Shown here in pieces: positions 12,096-23,641 of a DNA stretch of 64,000 nt. Below the pieces are notes generated by a model, which was given only the letters and a program-made list of their open reading frames with translations, was not told the DNA's origin and made no database searches. This stretch comes from Alnus glutinosa (taxonomy: Eukaryota > Streptophyta > Magnoliopsida > Fagales > Betulaceae): NCBI RefSeq assembly GCF_958979055.1, contig NC_084886.1, positions 6,896,154-6,960,153 on the forward strand, written 5' to 3'. Position numbers and translations under genes: made by a program. The number at the start of each line of letters is the position of its first letter. Position 1 is the stretch's first letter.

Positions 12096-13127
12096 TCATT
12101 TCACTCCAGCCTTCTGCTTCAGCATCAAAATGAACTTCTCTCTGTCCTCGGGTGACATTCCCTCTGCTGAACAATCTCCCACACCCCATTCTGCCCCACG
12201 TATGCAGTACTTGTCCTGGGTTTCTCGACGGTTCCTGAAAGTTTCCAAACAATATCTCAAATCTAGACAAGTAATTCTTATAGAGCCCAATTGAAGCTGT
12301 TTTGACACTCGAGCTACTGTGATAATTGACGCATAACCAAAAAAAATTACTTTTCTTTGTTCGACTTGGATTTCTCTAAGTATTCTTTGAGCAGGGGAGA
12401 TGATTTGAATCTTGCATCAGCTTCCGCGTACTTCTTCTGGTTTTCTTCTGGAAAAGAAGGGCAGAACGATGCCATTGGACACATCAACCATGAATTCAAT
12501 GCTGGTATTATAATAGAGATTATCGAGTATCAAACCGTTGAAGCGATTGAGAAAGTCAATTTCAGGTAACTTAGGACCCGGTACTGATTCTATTCCAGAG
12601 GATCCTGACAGAAATCCAGCTTTAGCTGCAAACCCAAAAGAACGATTTGATTCAAAATCCTGAATCGCCCAAAAGATTCAAAATCTTACTTTTTTGCTTT
12701 CCCTGTTAACGCATATCCCCACCAATAGGCAAATGACAATAAGAGAAATGAAATTGATGAATATGGGAAACTCAGGTTCTTTATTTTTCTTCTCAACTTC
12801 TGGTAAATTAAATTGTTCATCAAAAAAAAAAAAAAAAACAATGTTCTTCTACAGGTGATATTAGAACGAGAGATGAAATAAAGCCAATTCTTGAACCTTC
12901 CGGATACCTGGATTTGACGAGAGAAGAACAATGACTGAAGCAGCCAGAGGGAGAGACCTGCGAAGAACTCGGCAGGGTGGGTACGAAGACGAAGAACTTG
13001 TGGACTTTACACCGCACCCAATTTGGATTTTCTTTGGACGGTCAGTGGGTTTCTCACTGACGGTGAGGATGGTGGAAGAAAATTGAGAGAGAGAGTGGGA
13101 GAGAGGAGAGAGTGAAGAGGAAACCAT
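12096..13127 (-). CDS. Small conserved plant protein, probable thylakoid-lumen (Tat-type) precursor
   Basis: Four exons join in frame: 13127-12908, 12625-12536, 12447-12351 and 12234-12096, all GT-AG, giving 181 residues. The first 55 residues are Ser/Thr-rich and lack acidic clusters, like a chloroplast transit peptide. Residues 53-76 then read as a second signal: twin arginine (56-57), a hydrophobic run LPLAASVIVLLSS, and AKA before GFLSG, a lumen-type cleavage site. This suggests import through the twin-arginine route. The mature part (about 105 residues) holds a charged helical stretch (FNEENQKKYAEADARF) and a C-terminal segment with two cysteines, YCIRGAEWGVGDCSAEG. I recognise the sequence as widely conserved in plants but do not know a function. 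It may correspond to AT2G03420 by position; that link is from memory and weak. Confidence 0.85.
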
Positions 13128-14242
13128 AGTTGTTTCTCTCTCACTCTCTGGCTTAGATGGAGATGATAGGGAGGGAAAAACAAACGGTAGATAACAATCG
13201 CTGAGATACAGTTACAGTAAGAATGCTCTCATGGCATACTTTTATTGGTTACACGTTTTTTCTTATGATTTGCAATTTTTTTTTTTTTTTTTTTTTGTAA
13301 GTTCCTCCGTTCCTGTCAAACTTGTTACAAAAGATAAAACTGTAAAAAAGAAAAAAGAAAAATCAATTTAGGGGGAGGGAAAATTAGAGATTACACGGAA
13401 AAAAAAAGAAAAAAAAGAAAAAAAAAAGAAAAAACTCAAAGCCTCAAAACAACATAAATTAGTGCTATAAAACTTACAATTATGGGAATGAGTTAAATAT
13501 ATGACCTGAATCATTAAGAGAACTTATGCCACCATAAAGGGCCGTTTGCAGTAGTAATAGAACTACCTACACAGTAACAACTGCCGCAAGCGTAAAGACG
13601 CTTCACAACAATAAAATTAACATTGAAGAAAGTTGGATCGGAGGCATCGAAGAGAAGCTTCTCCACGGTGTCTGATAAGGGCTGTACCCAATAGTAAAAG
13701 CTTTGTGGATACCAAAATGGGATTGACAACCATATCTAGGGCTCCGAAGGCAAAAAGAAAGTATCAGCTTTAGAGATCAGAAAAAAAGTAAAAGATGAGC
13801 CAACGCTCTTACTCGTGGACCAAAAAGAGGCAGTAGATGTAGCAGCGTATGTTGAGCAGACGCCAATGGTGCCGAAGGATAGGAGTGTGGGCAGAGCACG
13901 GTAAATCTTGCTTTAAGTTGCAGACCCAAAAAAGGGGGGCAGTCGGAGTTGGGCTAAGGGAGAAGAGAAAATTTTGGAAAAAACATTGACATGAAGAGAG
14001 GGAGTCGGGGAAAGTTGGGAGATACAAGTCTCTCTGGTTCACGACCACCAAAAGCATCATTTCTCAATAGAGACCATCATTGGGATGTGTAAGTTGCATA
14101 ACCACAACTTTTACATAATTAAGACACATCGGTGAGATCCGCATAATTCATATGCATGAATCCCGCCGATGTATTTTAGTTATGTAAAAATTGTACACTT
14201 TTAATTGTGCAAAAATTATTTTCCACCATCATTGGTGTATCA
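13128..14242. other. Intergenic spacer
   Basis: Upstream DNA of the lumen-protein gene: GA-rich at 13086-13145, T run at 13277-13296, A-rich at 13400-13435. Minus-strand reading between about 13510 and 14050 gives two stretches (71 and 83 codons) that I could not relate to any family; they may be gene scraps or chance. Confidence 0.45.
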
Positions 14243-15655
14243 TCAAATGCTCCTATTGCTCATCTGCCACTCTTCAAAAAGTCGCATAAACGTTATCCCA
14301 CAACTTCCACCATCTCTAAGAGCTTTTCTTCCCTCTTCTTTAACCCCTGCAGCTTCCCTTCTCAACAACTTACTCTCCATCATCTCTCTAATCCTCTCTC
14401 CAATCTCTTCCCCCTTTACCACAACCTGTTCACCCCACCCCCAACTCCTAACCCACATCCCAAGCCCACTCCTCTCTACCACCTCCGCATTAATCTTCTG
14501 ATCCCCATGCTGCGGCCAGGCTAAAATCGGCACACCGTGCCAAGCAGCCTCAACCACCGAGTTCCATCCACAATGGCTCACAAACCCTCCCACAGCTCTG
14601 TGAGCCAGTATCTCTCCTTGGTCCACCCAAGTCTTCACCACCAATCCCTTTCCCTTCATACGCTCCATGAGCTCATGCCCCACTACATTCTCCAGACCCT
14701 CTTCTTCCTCTTTGTCAACTTTCTTGTCCTTCACCACCCACAAAAATCTACACCCACTTTTGATTAACCCATTCCCTATCTCTCTTATTTGATCCCTCGA
14801 CATGGCTGTCCGACTACCAAAGCTAACATAGACTACCGACCCCACCGGCTGCTCATCGAGCCACTTCAACTGATCACCACACTCTACTCTCTCAAACTCA
14901 CATACCGCTAAAGGTCCAACCGCAAACACAGATGGCAACCCCTCTCTCACTTTCCCGCCATTGAGCGCCTCTAGTGACTCTGCTTCAAGTCCTTCAAAGG
15001 TATTGATGAAAACCCCAGTTAATTTTGCTACTTTATAACTGTCTTCCTTGAATATTTTTGCAAAGAGATTATTCGGGATAAGAAGCAAAGGAGGGATAGA
15101 CGATTTGGGTACTGGCATAAGGCCTGGAATTTCAACAACATCATCAAACACAGCAGGATCGTCATTAGATTTGGATGTAAAGGTGGGGAAGTATGAAAAG
15201 AAAGAGAACATTCTGGCTGATGATGTGAAGAGGATATAGTTAGGGATATTTAGGGCTTCAATAACTGGAATGACAGAGGAAATCAAACTCACATCATAGA
15301 TGAAGGCATGGAGAGGTGGAGAAAGTGAGGCGAGGAGAGGAGAGAGAAGGTGAGCCGAGCGACGCATTGCTTCGAATCCGAGAAAGAAAGGGTCGGTAGA
15401 GTTGGCGGAGGAAAGGTCCAAAGGGAGGAGATGGAATTGCACTTGAGAGACTTGAGGGAAAGCAGAGAAGAAACGGGAGATGAACTGAGACTCGGCGAGT
15501 GAGACGGTGGGGTGGGCGGTGATGAGGGTGACACGGCAATGGTGACGGACGAGCTGTACAGCAAGTCTGAGGAAGGGTGTCAAATGGCCCATCCCAGCAC
15601 TGGGGAGGAGAGCTACATGGGGAGGATGAGACTGCAGGGCATCAGAAATCGACAT
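14243..15655 (-). CDS. UGT708-type UDP-glycosyltransferase (candidate C-glucosyltransferase)
   Basis: Single exon, 470 residues. The upstream codons to 15730 are open, but the family start fits the ATG at 15655 ([27 protein letters not shown]). The GT-B fold markers are all present: the catalytic His24 in SAGMGHLTP, an Asp at about 121 (FIYDVSL) fit to pair with it, [13 protein letters not shown] at about 274-286, and a full 44-residue PSPG box at 343-386 starting W, with HCGWNS inside and ending in Gln, the residue usual for UDP-glucose users. The sequence style ([31 protein letters not shown]) is that of UGT708 enzymes, which attach glucose through carbon to 2-hydroxyflavanones, dihydrochalcones or related phenolics. 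C- versus O-glucosylation here is an inference. The pseudogene at 6142-9945 is its tandem duplicate. The lack of introns is usual in this family. Confidence 0.92.
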   Translation of the reverse strand: MSISDALQSHPPHVALLPSAGMGHLTPFLRLAVQLVRHHCRVTLITAHPTVSLAESQFISRFFSAFPQVSQVQFHLLPLDLSSANSTDPFFLGFEAMRRSAHLLSPLLASLSPPLHAFIYDVSLISSVIPVIEALNIPNYILFTSSARMFSFFSYFPTFTSKSNDDPAVFDDVVEIPGLMPVPKSSIPPLLLIPNNLFAKIFKEDSYKVAKLTGVFINTFEGLEAESLEALNGGKVREGLPSVFAVGPLAVCEFERVECGDQLKWLDEQPVGSVVYVSFGSRTAMSRDQIREIGNGLIKSGCRFLWVVKDKKVDKEEEEGLENVVGHELMERMKGKGLVVKTWVDQGEILAHRAVGGFVSHCGWNSVVEAAWHGVPILAWPQHGDQKINAEVVERSGLGMWVRSWGWGEQVVVKGEEIGERIREMMESKLLRREAAGVKEEGRKALRDGGSCGITFMRLFEEWQMSNRSI

Positions 15656-16804
15656 TGTTAAGAGGAGCCCAAGGTGGCGTTGGCAATGGTGAAGCTTTAG
15701 ATGCGAGAAGTCAGAATGGGACAAGATCACAAGAAAGACGAGTTTGTCTGATCTGTTCGCATAGGCCTTTAAGTAGTTGATCGACAGAGTTAGGTAAAGT
15801 TCCTAAAATACATGTTAGCTGCACCTACCTCCATATCGCAGGTTCATGAATTTGGTAAGTTCAGCATATCTTCTGTAAATTTATGAAGGGCCTAGATTGT
15901 TTCGAGGTAAACGTCTTAGTCTTTGATAACTTCAAACCTCTTAGTACTTAAGCTATACTTGACGCCGTTAAAAAAAGCCCACCACCACCACTTCATTCCA
16001 TCTCTGCAAAAATGATGCCCCAGCTTAAGGTTGCAGAGAAAACAATGTTGAGGTATCTCCTCCTCTCATCACACTCTCTCTCTCTCTCACTCGCCACTTT
16101 CTTTGTTCTCTTCTAGAAAACAATTCCCAAAATCTCGTATTGTCATCAACAGGTGCACCACATCGCATCACATGCTTTGACATGGTTTTGATATGAATTC
16201 CAGCCATTTTAGTATCGATTAGGAATTTTTTTTTTTTTTTTTTGATTAGAAAACTTTTAATTTTCATTGTCAATTACGAACTAAGAATCTTTCTTTGTTT
16301 GTCTGCAATTATTTCTTAAAAATACGAAATAGGTGTGTTTAATAGATTAAATTATAGGAATTTCCTATAAACGGTTTTTGATGGTATACCGTCAGAAAAT
16401 TTAACGAGTATCATCCAGATTTTGGAATTAAAGCAACCCACACTAAATTCGGTTTTGCAGCAAAATGATTGAAGATGCAAAAAAAGAAAAAAAGAAAAAG
16501 AAAAAGAGATTTGAGAGAGATACTGACGGGAGGAGGAGAGAGAGCTGTATACCTTCAAGCACAGCCGAATCGTTTATAGCTATCAGCATAGTCTCTGTTA
16601 TGATTAAGTCAAGAAAATTCCTAGTTCCTTTCATTGTTTCGATACAATCTCAACGACAGTTTAAATGTAAGCTGTCCAGTGAATTTTCGTGCTTTTTGCA
16701 AGACTTAAGCGGAATTTATCCGAACATCACAATTTTTCCACAAAAGCACACTTCATCCACTTACCTTGGAATTCCCTCTCCTAATATGCTATTCAGGAAG
16801 AAAT
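15656..16804. other. UGT upstream region and spacer to the gankyrin gene
   Basis: The first 130 bases carry faint similarity to the upstream region of the UGT pseudogene. A CT tract lies at about 16075-16090 and a T run at 16229-16244. An A/G-rich stretch lies at 16470-16505. No gene is seen; the part near 16805 is the 3' UTR side of the gankyrin homologue. Confidence 0.5.
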
Positions 16805-19800
16805 TCATCCTTCCAGCATGGCCTTAGCAGCATCAACTAGTACTGGTCTAAAATCATCTAAAGCTCGACCAAGCACAGTGTATCCTTCCTTGTCTTCCAC
16901 ATCTACATCTGCTCCATGCCTTACTAAAAGGAGAGCTACCTGTCAACCAAACACAGATCAGCAGATCATTCTTAGAACAAAAAATTAGTACTTGAAACGG
17001 AAATCATCTAGAAGAACCATAAGTAATTCAACAAGTTTATTTTGCATATGACATCCAATATACACCCCAAACAAAAATACTATAATTAGATAATTATGAA
17101 TAGTTTATCATTGTCTCTTTAAAAGGGCATTGATAATATGAATATTCCATAACTCTCTTCTATTCCTTAGAAGACACTACAAATAAACAAAATGAAAAGG
17201 TTCCTCAATTTCTTAGTACACTTGGGGATTCGTGTCTAATAATAAAGAAAACAGAGATTTAACACCTGACGCAAAATGCCTCCTGTTTCAATAGGCTTCC
17301 AGCAATATACAACCGACTCAACTGAGGAGTTTTTAAACAAACTGCATAAGACCACAAAAATACTTCTAAAAGATTCACATGTAAGAGAAGCCAGCAAGAT
17401 TTGACATACTGAGGAGTTTTTAGATTATATGTTTTACATTACAAATAGGTACAGTGAAATTTATTACTGTTTCATTCTAATGCGATAAATTTTGGAAACA
17501 ATCTTGGAAAAGCTTGTAAAGAAGCTCAATACAGACCCCGCACCATCTTTCTTTCCAGTTCGTATTTTTCTAGGAAAATCAAGAAAACTGTATCGTAACT
17601 GTATTAGTAAAAAAAACATCTTTCTTTCCATTTAGATTTTTGCAAGGAAAATCAAGAAATTTGTATCTTAATTATACTGTTAAAATGACGAGGCCCCAGA
17701 CACAGCATAGTTAAAGTAGGCTCAACAAAGGTTTGTCCGAACACAGAAGAGAAGGGGAAGAAACGGTAGGTCTAGAACACAATAGACGTGAAATTAATAA
17801 GGGAATAAATTTTACTGAAAAATAATTGTCAAGTGAATATCACAAAGAGGTCTTCTCTAGGAACTACGACCAAGCATACCTCTTTGTTCTGGCAAATAAC
17901 TGCATCCATAAGAGAAGTCTGACCAGCATTATCAACAGCATCAACCTCTGCTCCTTCCTCAATTAAAAATTCACACAATTCCGAGTTGCCCGTGCTAGCT
18001 GCCCGATGCAATGGGGTGCAACCAACCTGGAGACACTGAATGTCATACGACTGGTGTTGAAAGAAAAAATGCACAAGCATTCAAAAAAGAACATTTTTTT
18101 TTTTCACGTAATGTGCACATGAAGAAGGCAATATATGGAAAATAGAGTTATGCCATATTAAGTAAAAATTCTAGTGTGAAGTTACAAGCCTTGTCCTTCA
18201 GATTAAGCTTTGCCCCTTGCGAGATTAGAATTTCAGCAATCTTCAGCCATCCCTTGCTGGCAGCATAGTGAAGAGCAGTGCGACCGCCACTATTTTTCAA
18301 ATTAACATCAGCTCCTGTTAAGTGCAAAAAAGATAGCATTTGAGATTACATACGCAGTTTTCTACAACGCAGGCCGGAAGGTTAAAAAATGCAGGGAGTG
18401 GGGTAATAAACAGGAAAAGGAGTTAACTAAAATGTTGGCTGCCATATTATCTTGCTACTGCTGCCATGAATTTGGGTGTGAGTGTGGGTATTCTAAACAA
18501 CAGCTTACCTCCTAATCCGCTCCCATTAAGTGATAAATTCATCATAAATAACATAGTGTCCCCCTACGAAGCTAATAGCACATATGCTTGCTTAAGATTT
18601 ATGGTATGCAGCTTGATGGCACAATTATGTATGCATGCCAATTTTCGCAGATAAACCAAACTAAAAATGTTTGATCAATCAGTCGTGTGGATTGACGGGT
18701 GGTACAGTATCCATTAGCCTGTTATAAAGCCTAAACTGCCCCAAATATCTTACTCCGATCAAATGCTAGGTTGGTTCAGAAGCTTACCAAGTTAAGGCCT
18801 AAACTCGAAGAAGAAATTGGAAAAAGAACTGTATACTATACCAGTGCCAAAATATATATGTAATAACCCACATAATAAAGATAACTTTTCAATGCAAAAG
18901 AAAGATTTGGAAGTGGAAAAAAAAAAAAAAAACACACGCACAAATGATTGGGTTTGACGTGGATAAAAATAGGCCTAGCGGCCAAAGATAATGGCCCAAT
19001 CGACATAGAGGGTCACTCACACAAAAGCTAAAAAAGGCATAAGGGAGACTTAGATAAAAGTACCCCATCTTCTCCAAAGGAAGGGTACATCTCTCATAAC
19101 CCAATTTTTCTCTATTAAGTCCCTCATGCTGAGAACCCATCACTGACTTAACCATCGGAGGCACGCCGCTAACCCCATGCCAGCGCCACTTCAGTAGTTC
19201 TCCCCTTGTTTTACAGGTATCGGTTGTCCAATCTGGCCGTGTGAAATTATGCATCATCAAGGCCGAAATTCAAATTCAATTAAATTCATTGTGATGAATG
19301 AATTACAATTTGAATTTTTTTTGATAAGTAATAAGCCAATCTCATTAAAAGCGTAAAGCGCCCCTTAGTACAATGAATTACAATTTGAATTCATAACTCA
19401 AATTTGTTGATAAATTAAATTTAATTGGTTTTGCAGTTCAAGTCATTTTTGGAATAGACATAAAAAGGAATTAATTTGTTGTGTACAAATAGAATAGAGA
19501 TATTTCTGGGATTTGGTAAAAGGTGTCTTAAGCAAATTGAAATGAATCTAAATTGGAGCAAATCCGATGTGATTTAGTCCTTTGTTGGCCAAGTCTCATG
19601 AATTCTAATTCAATTCATTTTGGTCAATTCATGGATTTCCAACTGTATCTAAAAGCGACTAGCTTGGCGTTCTTTTTGTAACCAAGTAAATACTTCCAAC
19701 ATTGACAAGATGAATAATAATTCCAACAAAAAAATAAATAAATAAATCAATATATCAGGCAGAAAGTATGAACTCCTACCTCTGCTTAATAAAATTTCTA

Positions 19801-20767
19801 CCATCTCCAAATGCCCAATGCTAGCTGCCGAATGAAGAGGCACCCACCCTTCTTCATCTGCACTGTTTATCACGCTTTTTGATTCGTCAATTGCCGACAA
19901 TATCTTTAACACCTGATCCCATCAAGTTTCATAACATTTAAAATTCACAGACTCAAAATTCCAATAACAAAGCACCAAAAGTAAAGCGGTAACAATGTTT
20001 CTACGGAGGTTTAACAACTCCTAGTGCTTCCCAAATCAATACAGAAATTGAAGTACCACAACAACGTAATACCAATATCTCAACATAGCATATAGATTCA
20101 CTGGTCTAATCTCGCAAAAAGCGAACCATGAGGAACTACAATGCTCCTCATTGCTGGAAAAAAAAAATGATGATATCGAAACATCAAATCTCGTATTTAC
20201 CAACTATTTGGTCCAATTTAAATCAGATCTTCCTTTCTCGAAAATCAATAGCAGCGGAAAGCGACCAAACAGACAAAATTTGCTGTCCTTTTCCTTCTTT
20301 TTTCCCAGCAACCAATCAGAGGCAGAAGCACACAATTCGGGAAGGCAGACCAATTTACAGTTTGGATTTCAGATTTTAATTCATTCATTTGACATTGGTA
20401 TAAGTTTGATTCATATCATGCAATACTGACCAATTTCTGTTAAAGAAAAATTAAAATAACACCAGCGTAAACCAAAAGATAAAAGGACTCCAGGCATTGA
20501 TTTTTCTCTATTTCATTTTCCAACAATTCTTCAGCAACCAAACAGGGAACTAGAGAACTTTAGGAGAGGACAGACCTCGGATTGAGCAGAAGACGTGGCC
20601 ACGTGGAGGAGGGACCGGCCGTCCTCGTTCCTCAGAGAGAGAGCTCTGGAGAGCTGCTCCCGAGAGAGAGATTTAAACGTCGAGGCGTCGCCGGATTCCG
20701 CGGCTATGAAGAGGTCATCGTCTTTGATCTGAAACTCTGCTTTCGGGTGATCGATCTCCATGTCCAT
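16805..20767 (-). CDS. PSMD10: Gankyrin / 26S proteasome non-ATPase subunit 10 homologue (ankyrin repeats)
   Basis: Five exons: 20767-20576, 19912-19780, 18314-18190, 18026-17880 and 16939-16805, total 243 residues. Phases agree throughout. After a short acidic start (MDMEIDHP) the protein is a stack of about six ankyrin repeats with typical TPLHRAAS, TALHYAASKG and PLHSAASIGH cores; exons 2 to 5 each carry about one or one and a half repeats. It ends YTVLGRALDDFRPVLVDAAKAMLEG. The family (yeast Nas6, human gankyrin, Arabidopsis AT2G03430) is a chaperone that binds the Rpt3 ATPase while the proteasome regulatory particle is built. Introns 2 and 3 are notable: intron 2 (18315-19779) carries transposon pieces, and intron 3 appears to have a GC donor (AAG/GCTTGT at 18189). 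The start could also be the second Met two codons on. Confidence 0.93.
18900..19258 (-). mobile_element. LTR-type fossil fragment in gankyrin intron 2
   Basis: Read on the plus strand, the stretch ends with TGTTTTACAGGTATCGGTTG and a CGTGTGAAATTATGCATCATCA-like tail, in the style of the R/U5 end of plant LTRs, preceded by AACCCATCACTGACTTAACC. No second LTR or internal region is nearby, so this would be a broken solo LTR. Assignment rests on sequence style alone. Confidence 0.35.
19317..19371 (-). mobile_element. Tiny 5'-truncated LINE tail with target duplication
   Basis: AATGAATTACAATTTGAATT is repeated exactly at 19297-19316 and 19372-19391. Between the copies lie 55 bases that start with a T run on the plus strand, so the poly-A tail is on the minus strand. 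GATAAGTAATAAGCCAATC is typical of plant L1-like 3' ends. This is an extreme 5' truncation inside gankyrin intron 2. Confidence 0.85.
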
Positions 20768-21636
20768 TGTGCTCGATGTGCGAACGGGTCGCTGGGGTTA
20801 CGGTTTTAGAGATCCTTTTGTGCGAGGAAAATGATCCTTTTCAATTTTCATCATTCGAGTTGGAGTAACGCTAGAAGTCTTGTGTAAGAGACGCTCACTA
20901 AGGGGTGTAACCGTGTAAAGGAGCTGATCTTGAGCAGAGAAATTCGCGATTAGTTGAGCTCGTTTATTCCCTTAAGTGTAATTTTTGTGTTCATAAAAAA
21001 TTGAGATTACTTTTTAAAATTATCGTTAAGTTTATGAAGAATTATTATTAAATTATGATTTTAAAAGTTACCTCATTTTTTGAGTGATACATAAAATACT
21101 TTTAAAATTACTCTTCAAGTTCACAACTAAAATGTACAACCGCTAACCGCGTGTATATATATATATATATATAATTTGTTTGTATGTGGTTATTTGGATT
21201 TGTAATTTTTAGGTTTTGGATTTGTAATGTTTTGGTTTTGTATTTAGTTATTTATATTTGTAATGTTTTGAATTTGAATTTGGATTGGTAATGATTTGGT
21301 TTTAGATTTGTAGTGTTTTAGATTTGTATATTTTTTTTAATAGATATTCTGGGTTTGTATTTAGATTTGTTAATTTTGTACTAAAAGGTTAAAAAATTAT
21401 TATTATTATTATTTTTTTGAAAAAAATTAAAACTTGCCCAAACACCTGCTCAAAGCCCAAATTAAAAGCAGTTTTCAAACCGCCGGTTATAAACATAATA
21501 ATAAAAATAATCGCTAACCGCCTAGGCGTAGGCGGTTATAGTTAACGATTTAGTCAATAACCGCTTGTACACCCCTAGTTGACGTATAGAGCCATTCGAT
21601 TTTCGTTTCTCACTCTACAAGAATGTTTAAATTAGA
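20768..21636. other. Gankyrin upstream region with degenerate hAT-like remnant
   Basis: The first 130 bases are the likely promoter of the gankyrin gene. From about 21130 to 21578 the ends TACAACCGCTAACCGCG and (reverse complement) CTAGGGGTGTACAAGCGGTT resemble common plant hAT MITEs; the left terminus is missing. The middle (about 21180-21360) is an imperfect array of GATTTGTAATGTTTTGG-like units. A TA repeat lies at 21153-21172. Confidence 0.55.
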
Positions 21637-22345
21637 GTGTTAAATACTTTGTTGATACATATGGTAAATGAAATAATCAAACAGTCGCCTCGGTTTCAAA
21701 AAGTATCACAAGTAGTACTTGTCATTAATCAAAATACTTACTTGGTCCTTTTGTTTGGGTTCCGGCCATTTTTTTTACGGTCATCCACGTCACCTCCTTA
21801 AAATCATGACATCTATCATAGTTACTATATATTTTAGCCAAATCATAATATCATCCTGAATGGTCATGCATCACAATGATACATATGCTTTTAATGGCAC
21901 ATATGATGCATAAAGTAAAAGAAATTAAATAAATTAAAAATTAGCTAAACCCTTTTTTTTTAAAACCAACCTCTATGGCCACTTAGGGTGGGTTCGGCCA
22001 CCCCAACTTGCAAAATGGGGGTGGCCGAAACCACCATCAAGGCTAACTCTTCTATTTTTATTTTATTTTATTTTTTTCTTTGGCCTTTTGAGGATGGTTT
22101 CAGTCACCCTCATTTTGCAAGTTGCCCTTGGGGAGGTTCGGCCACTCCCGTGACAAGTGTCACAATTTTAAGGGGGTAACGTGTATGACCATTAAAAAAA
22201 AAAGAAAAAACAAAGGATAGATTCTGTACGGAAGTACCAAGTGGATATTTAGATTAACGTCATTTACCTCCTGTGATACTTTTTGAAACCGTAGCAACCA
22301 TTTGATCATGACCCTTACTACATATACCAATAAGGTATTTAACCC
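21637..22345. mobile_element. Long-TIR MITE (MULE-like), family E, copy 1
   Basis: Inverted arms of about 130 bases pair from both ends: left GTTAAATACTTTGTTGATAC, right reverse complement GTTAAATACCTTATTGGTAT, then GGTTTCAAAAAGTATCACA in both. The centre holds inverted GGTTCGGCCACCCC / GGGGTGGCCG units. Long arms without a coding centre suggest a Mutator-like MITE. A relative lies at 48315-48720. Confidence 0.75.
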
Positions 22346-23015
22346 AAGAAGATATGATAGTGAAAATTAACAATTTTAAAAAGTAAAAATAAATAAATAA
22401 AATTAAGAACTGATTTTCTTTATCACGTCATCTTAATTGTATAAGAATCATATAACAGTCAACTAAATAACATTACTCTTAATAATATACATATGTTATA
22501 TTATTTAAAGTTTTTAAATGACCTAAGAGAAATAGAGAGATCCATTTTACATTTTAAAAAAAATTATTTTGTTATATTTAACAGTATACATGATACCACG
22601 TTGTTTAAAATTATAAATAACATGATTGTATATATACTATTAGATAGTAAAATATAATTTAGGCGTCTCACTAATCATAATGAGATATGATCACTTTACT
22701 ACTTTTTTAACCCTGCCGACATGGCTTATTTTTATTTTTTAAAAGAATGCCCACACTGAAACCAGCATGGGGGAAAACTTCCATTTCCCCCGAATTCCCC
22801 TCCCCCCCCCCTCTTGCGAAAACCCACTCTTTCTCTGGACCGGTTCCCGGCCGATTTGCTTACGCAACTTCCATCTAGGAGGTGGCCATCCTTCTCTATC
22901 TGACTGGCCGTTTCATTTCTTTGGTAGATTTGGCTCTCTCTCAATTTTTCCGTTGAGCTAATATTTTTATGGGTATAATGTTTATCTATGTTCCAGATCT
23001 CACTGCCAATAATGT
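22346..23015. other. Spacer without recognised content
   Basis: AT-rich to about 22700. From 22745 to 22930 the composition turns C-rich (C run at 22803-22811) with a distinct block up to the orphan UGT upstream copy. No ORF here resembles a known protein. Confidence 0.5.
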
Positions 23016-23629
23016 TGATCCTATTTCTGGAGGTGGTGTCATAATAGAGAGAGGCTTTAATTAGATGAGAGGAGTGAAAATTGTCCACAAAGGCCTTGAA
23101 TCCTGTACAATTTTCAATGGAGATCTCCATTTAAAAAGAAAATGAATGAACAAGATTCCTTCTAGTAAAAAATAAATAGATTTTTCCTCCGATCTTACGA
23201 TCTTGTCCAGGAAAGCAGACCGACAGGTCTTGTTTGACAAACCATTCTCAAACTTTTTCTCTTTTTCATTTTACTTTTCTCAAAAAAATCAAATAAAAAG
23301 TATTATAATTTTTTTACACTTTTTATATCACATCAATCATATTTTATTACTATTCAAATAGAAAAACTCACTACAAAATAATTTTTTTTTTTTTTTTTTT
23401 ATCTTTTTATAAAATATTCTCAAATTTTATATCACATCAATCACTTCTTAGTATATAACACACAAATATTTCCTAACACAATTACTTACCAAACATGTCC
23501 GTGATAATTAATTAAGGGAGTAGGTGCAGCAATTAGTGTGTGGAGGTTAAGTCATAGGTGTGATAGTGAGCCACGTGTACTTGTGCAAAGAAAATGAAAT
23601 ATTCATGATGGAGTAATAATGTTAGGAAG
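23016..23629. repeat. Orphan copy of the UGT-pseudogene upstream region
   Basis: Blocks 23016-23225 and 23503-23629 match 9952-10215 and 10248-10377 at roughly 95 percent, in the same orientation. The match begins 7 bases upstream of where the UGT start codon would be, and no UGT coding sequence follows. The two blocks are separated by an AT-rich insert (about 23230-23500) that opens with TTGTTTGACAAAC and closes with TACCAAACATG, like MITE family C. Confidence 0.85.
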
Positions 23630-23641
23630 TATCTATTATTA

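Noticed and set aside
14205-15564. Plus-strand and shifted ORFs over the UGT
   Set aside because: They are shadows of the GC-balanced coding strand on the minus strand.
15656-15730. N-terminal extension of the UGT
   Set aside because: The 25 extra codons have no family counterpart; the ATG at 15655 gives the usual start just before the GT-B fold.
17829-18080. Extended ankyrin exon without splicing
   Set aside because: The frame runs into intron on both sides; splice sites and family sequence give 18026-17880.
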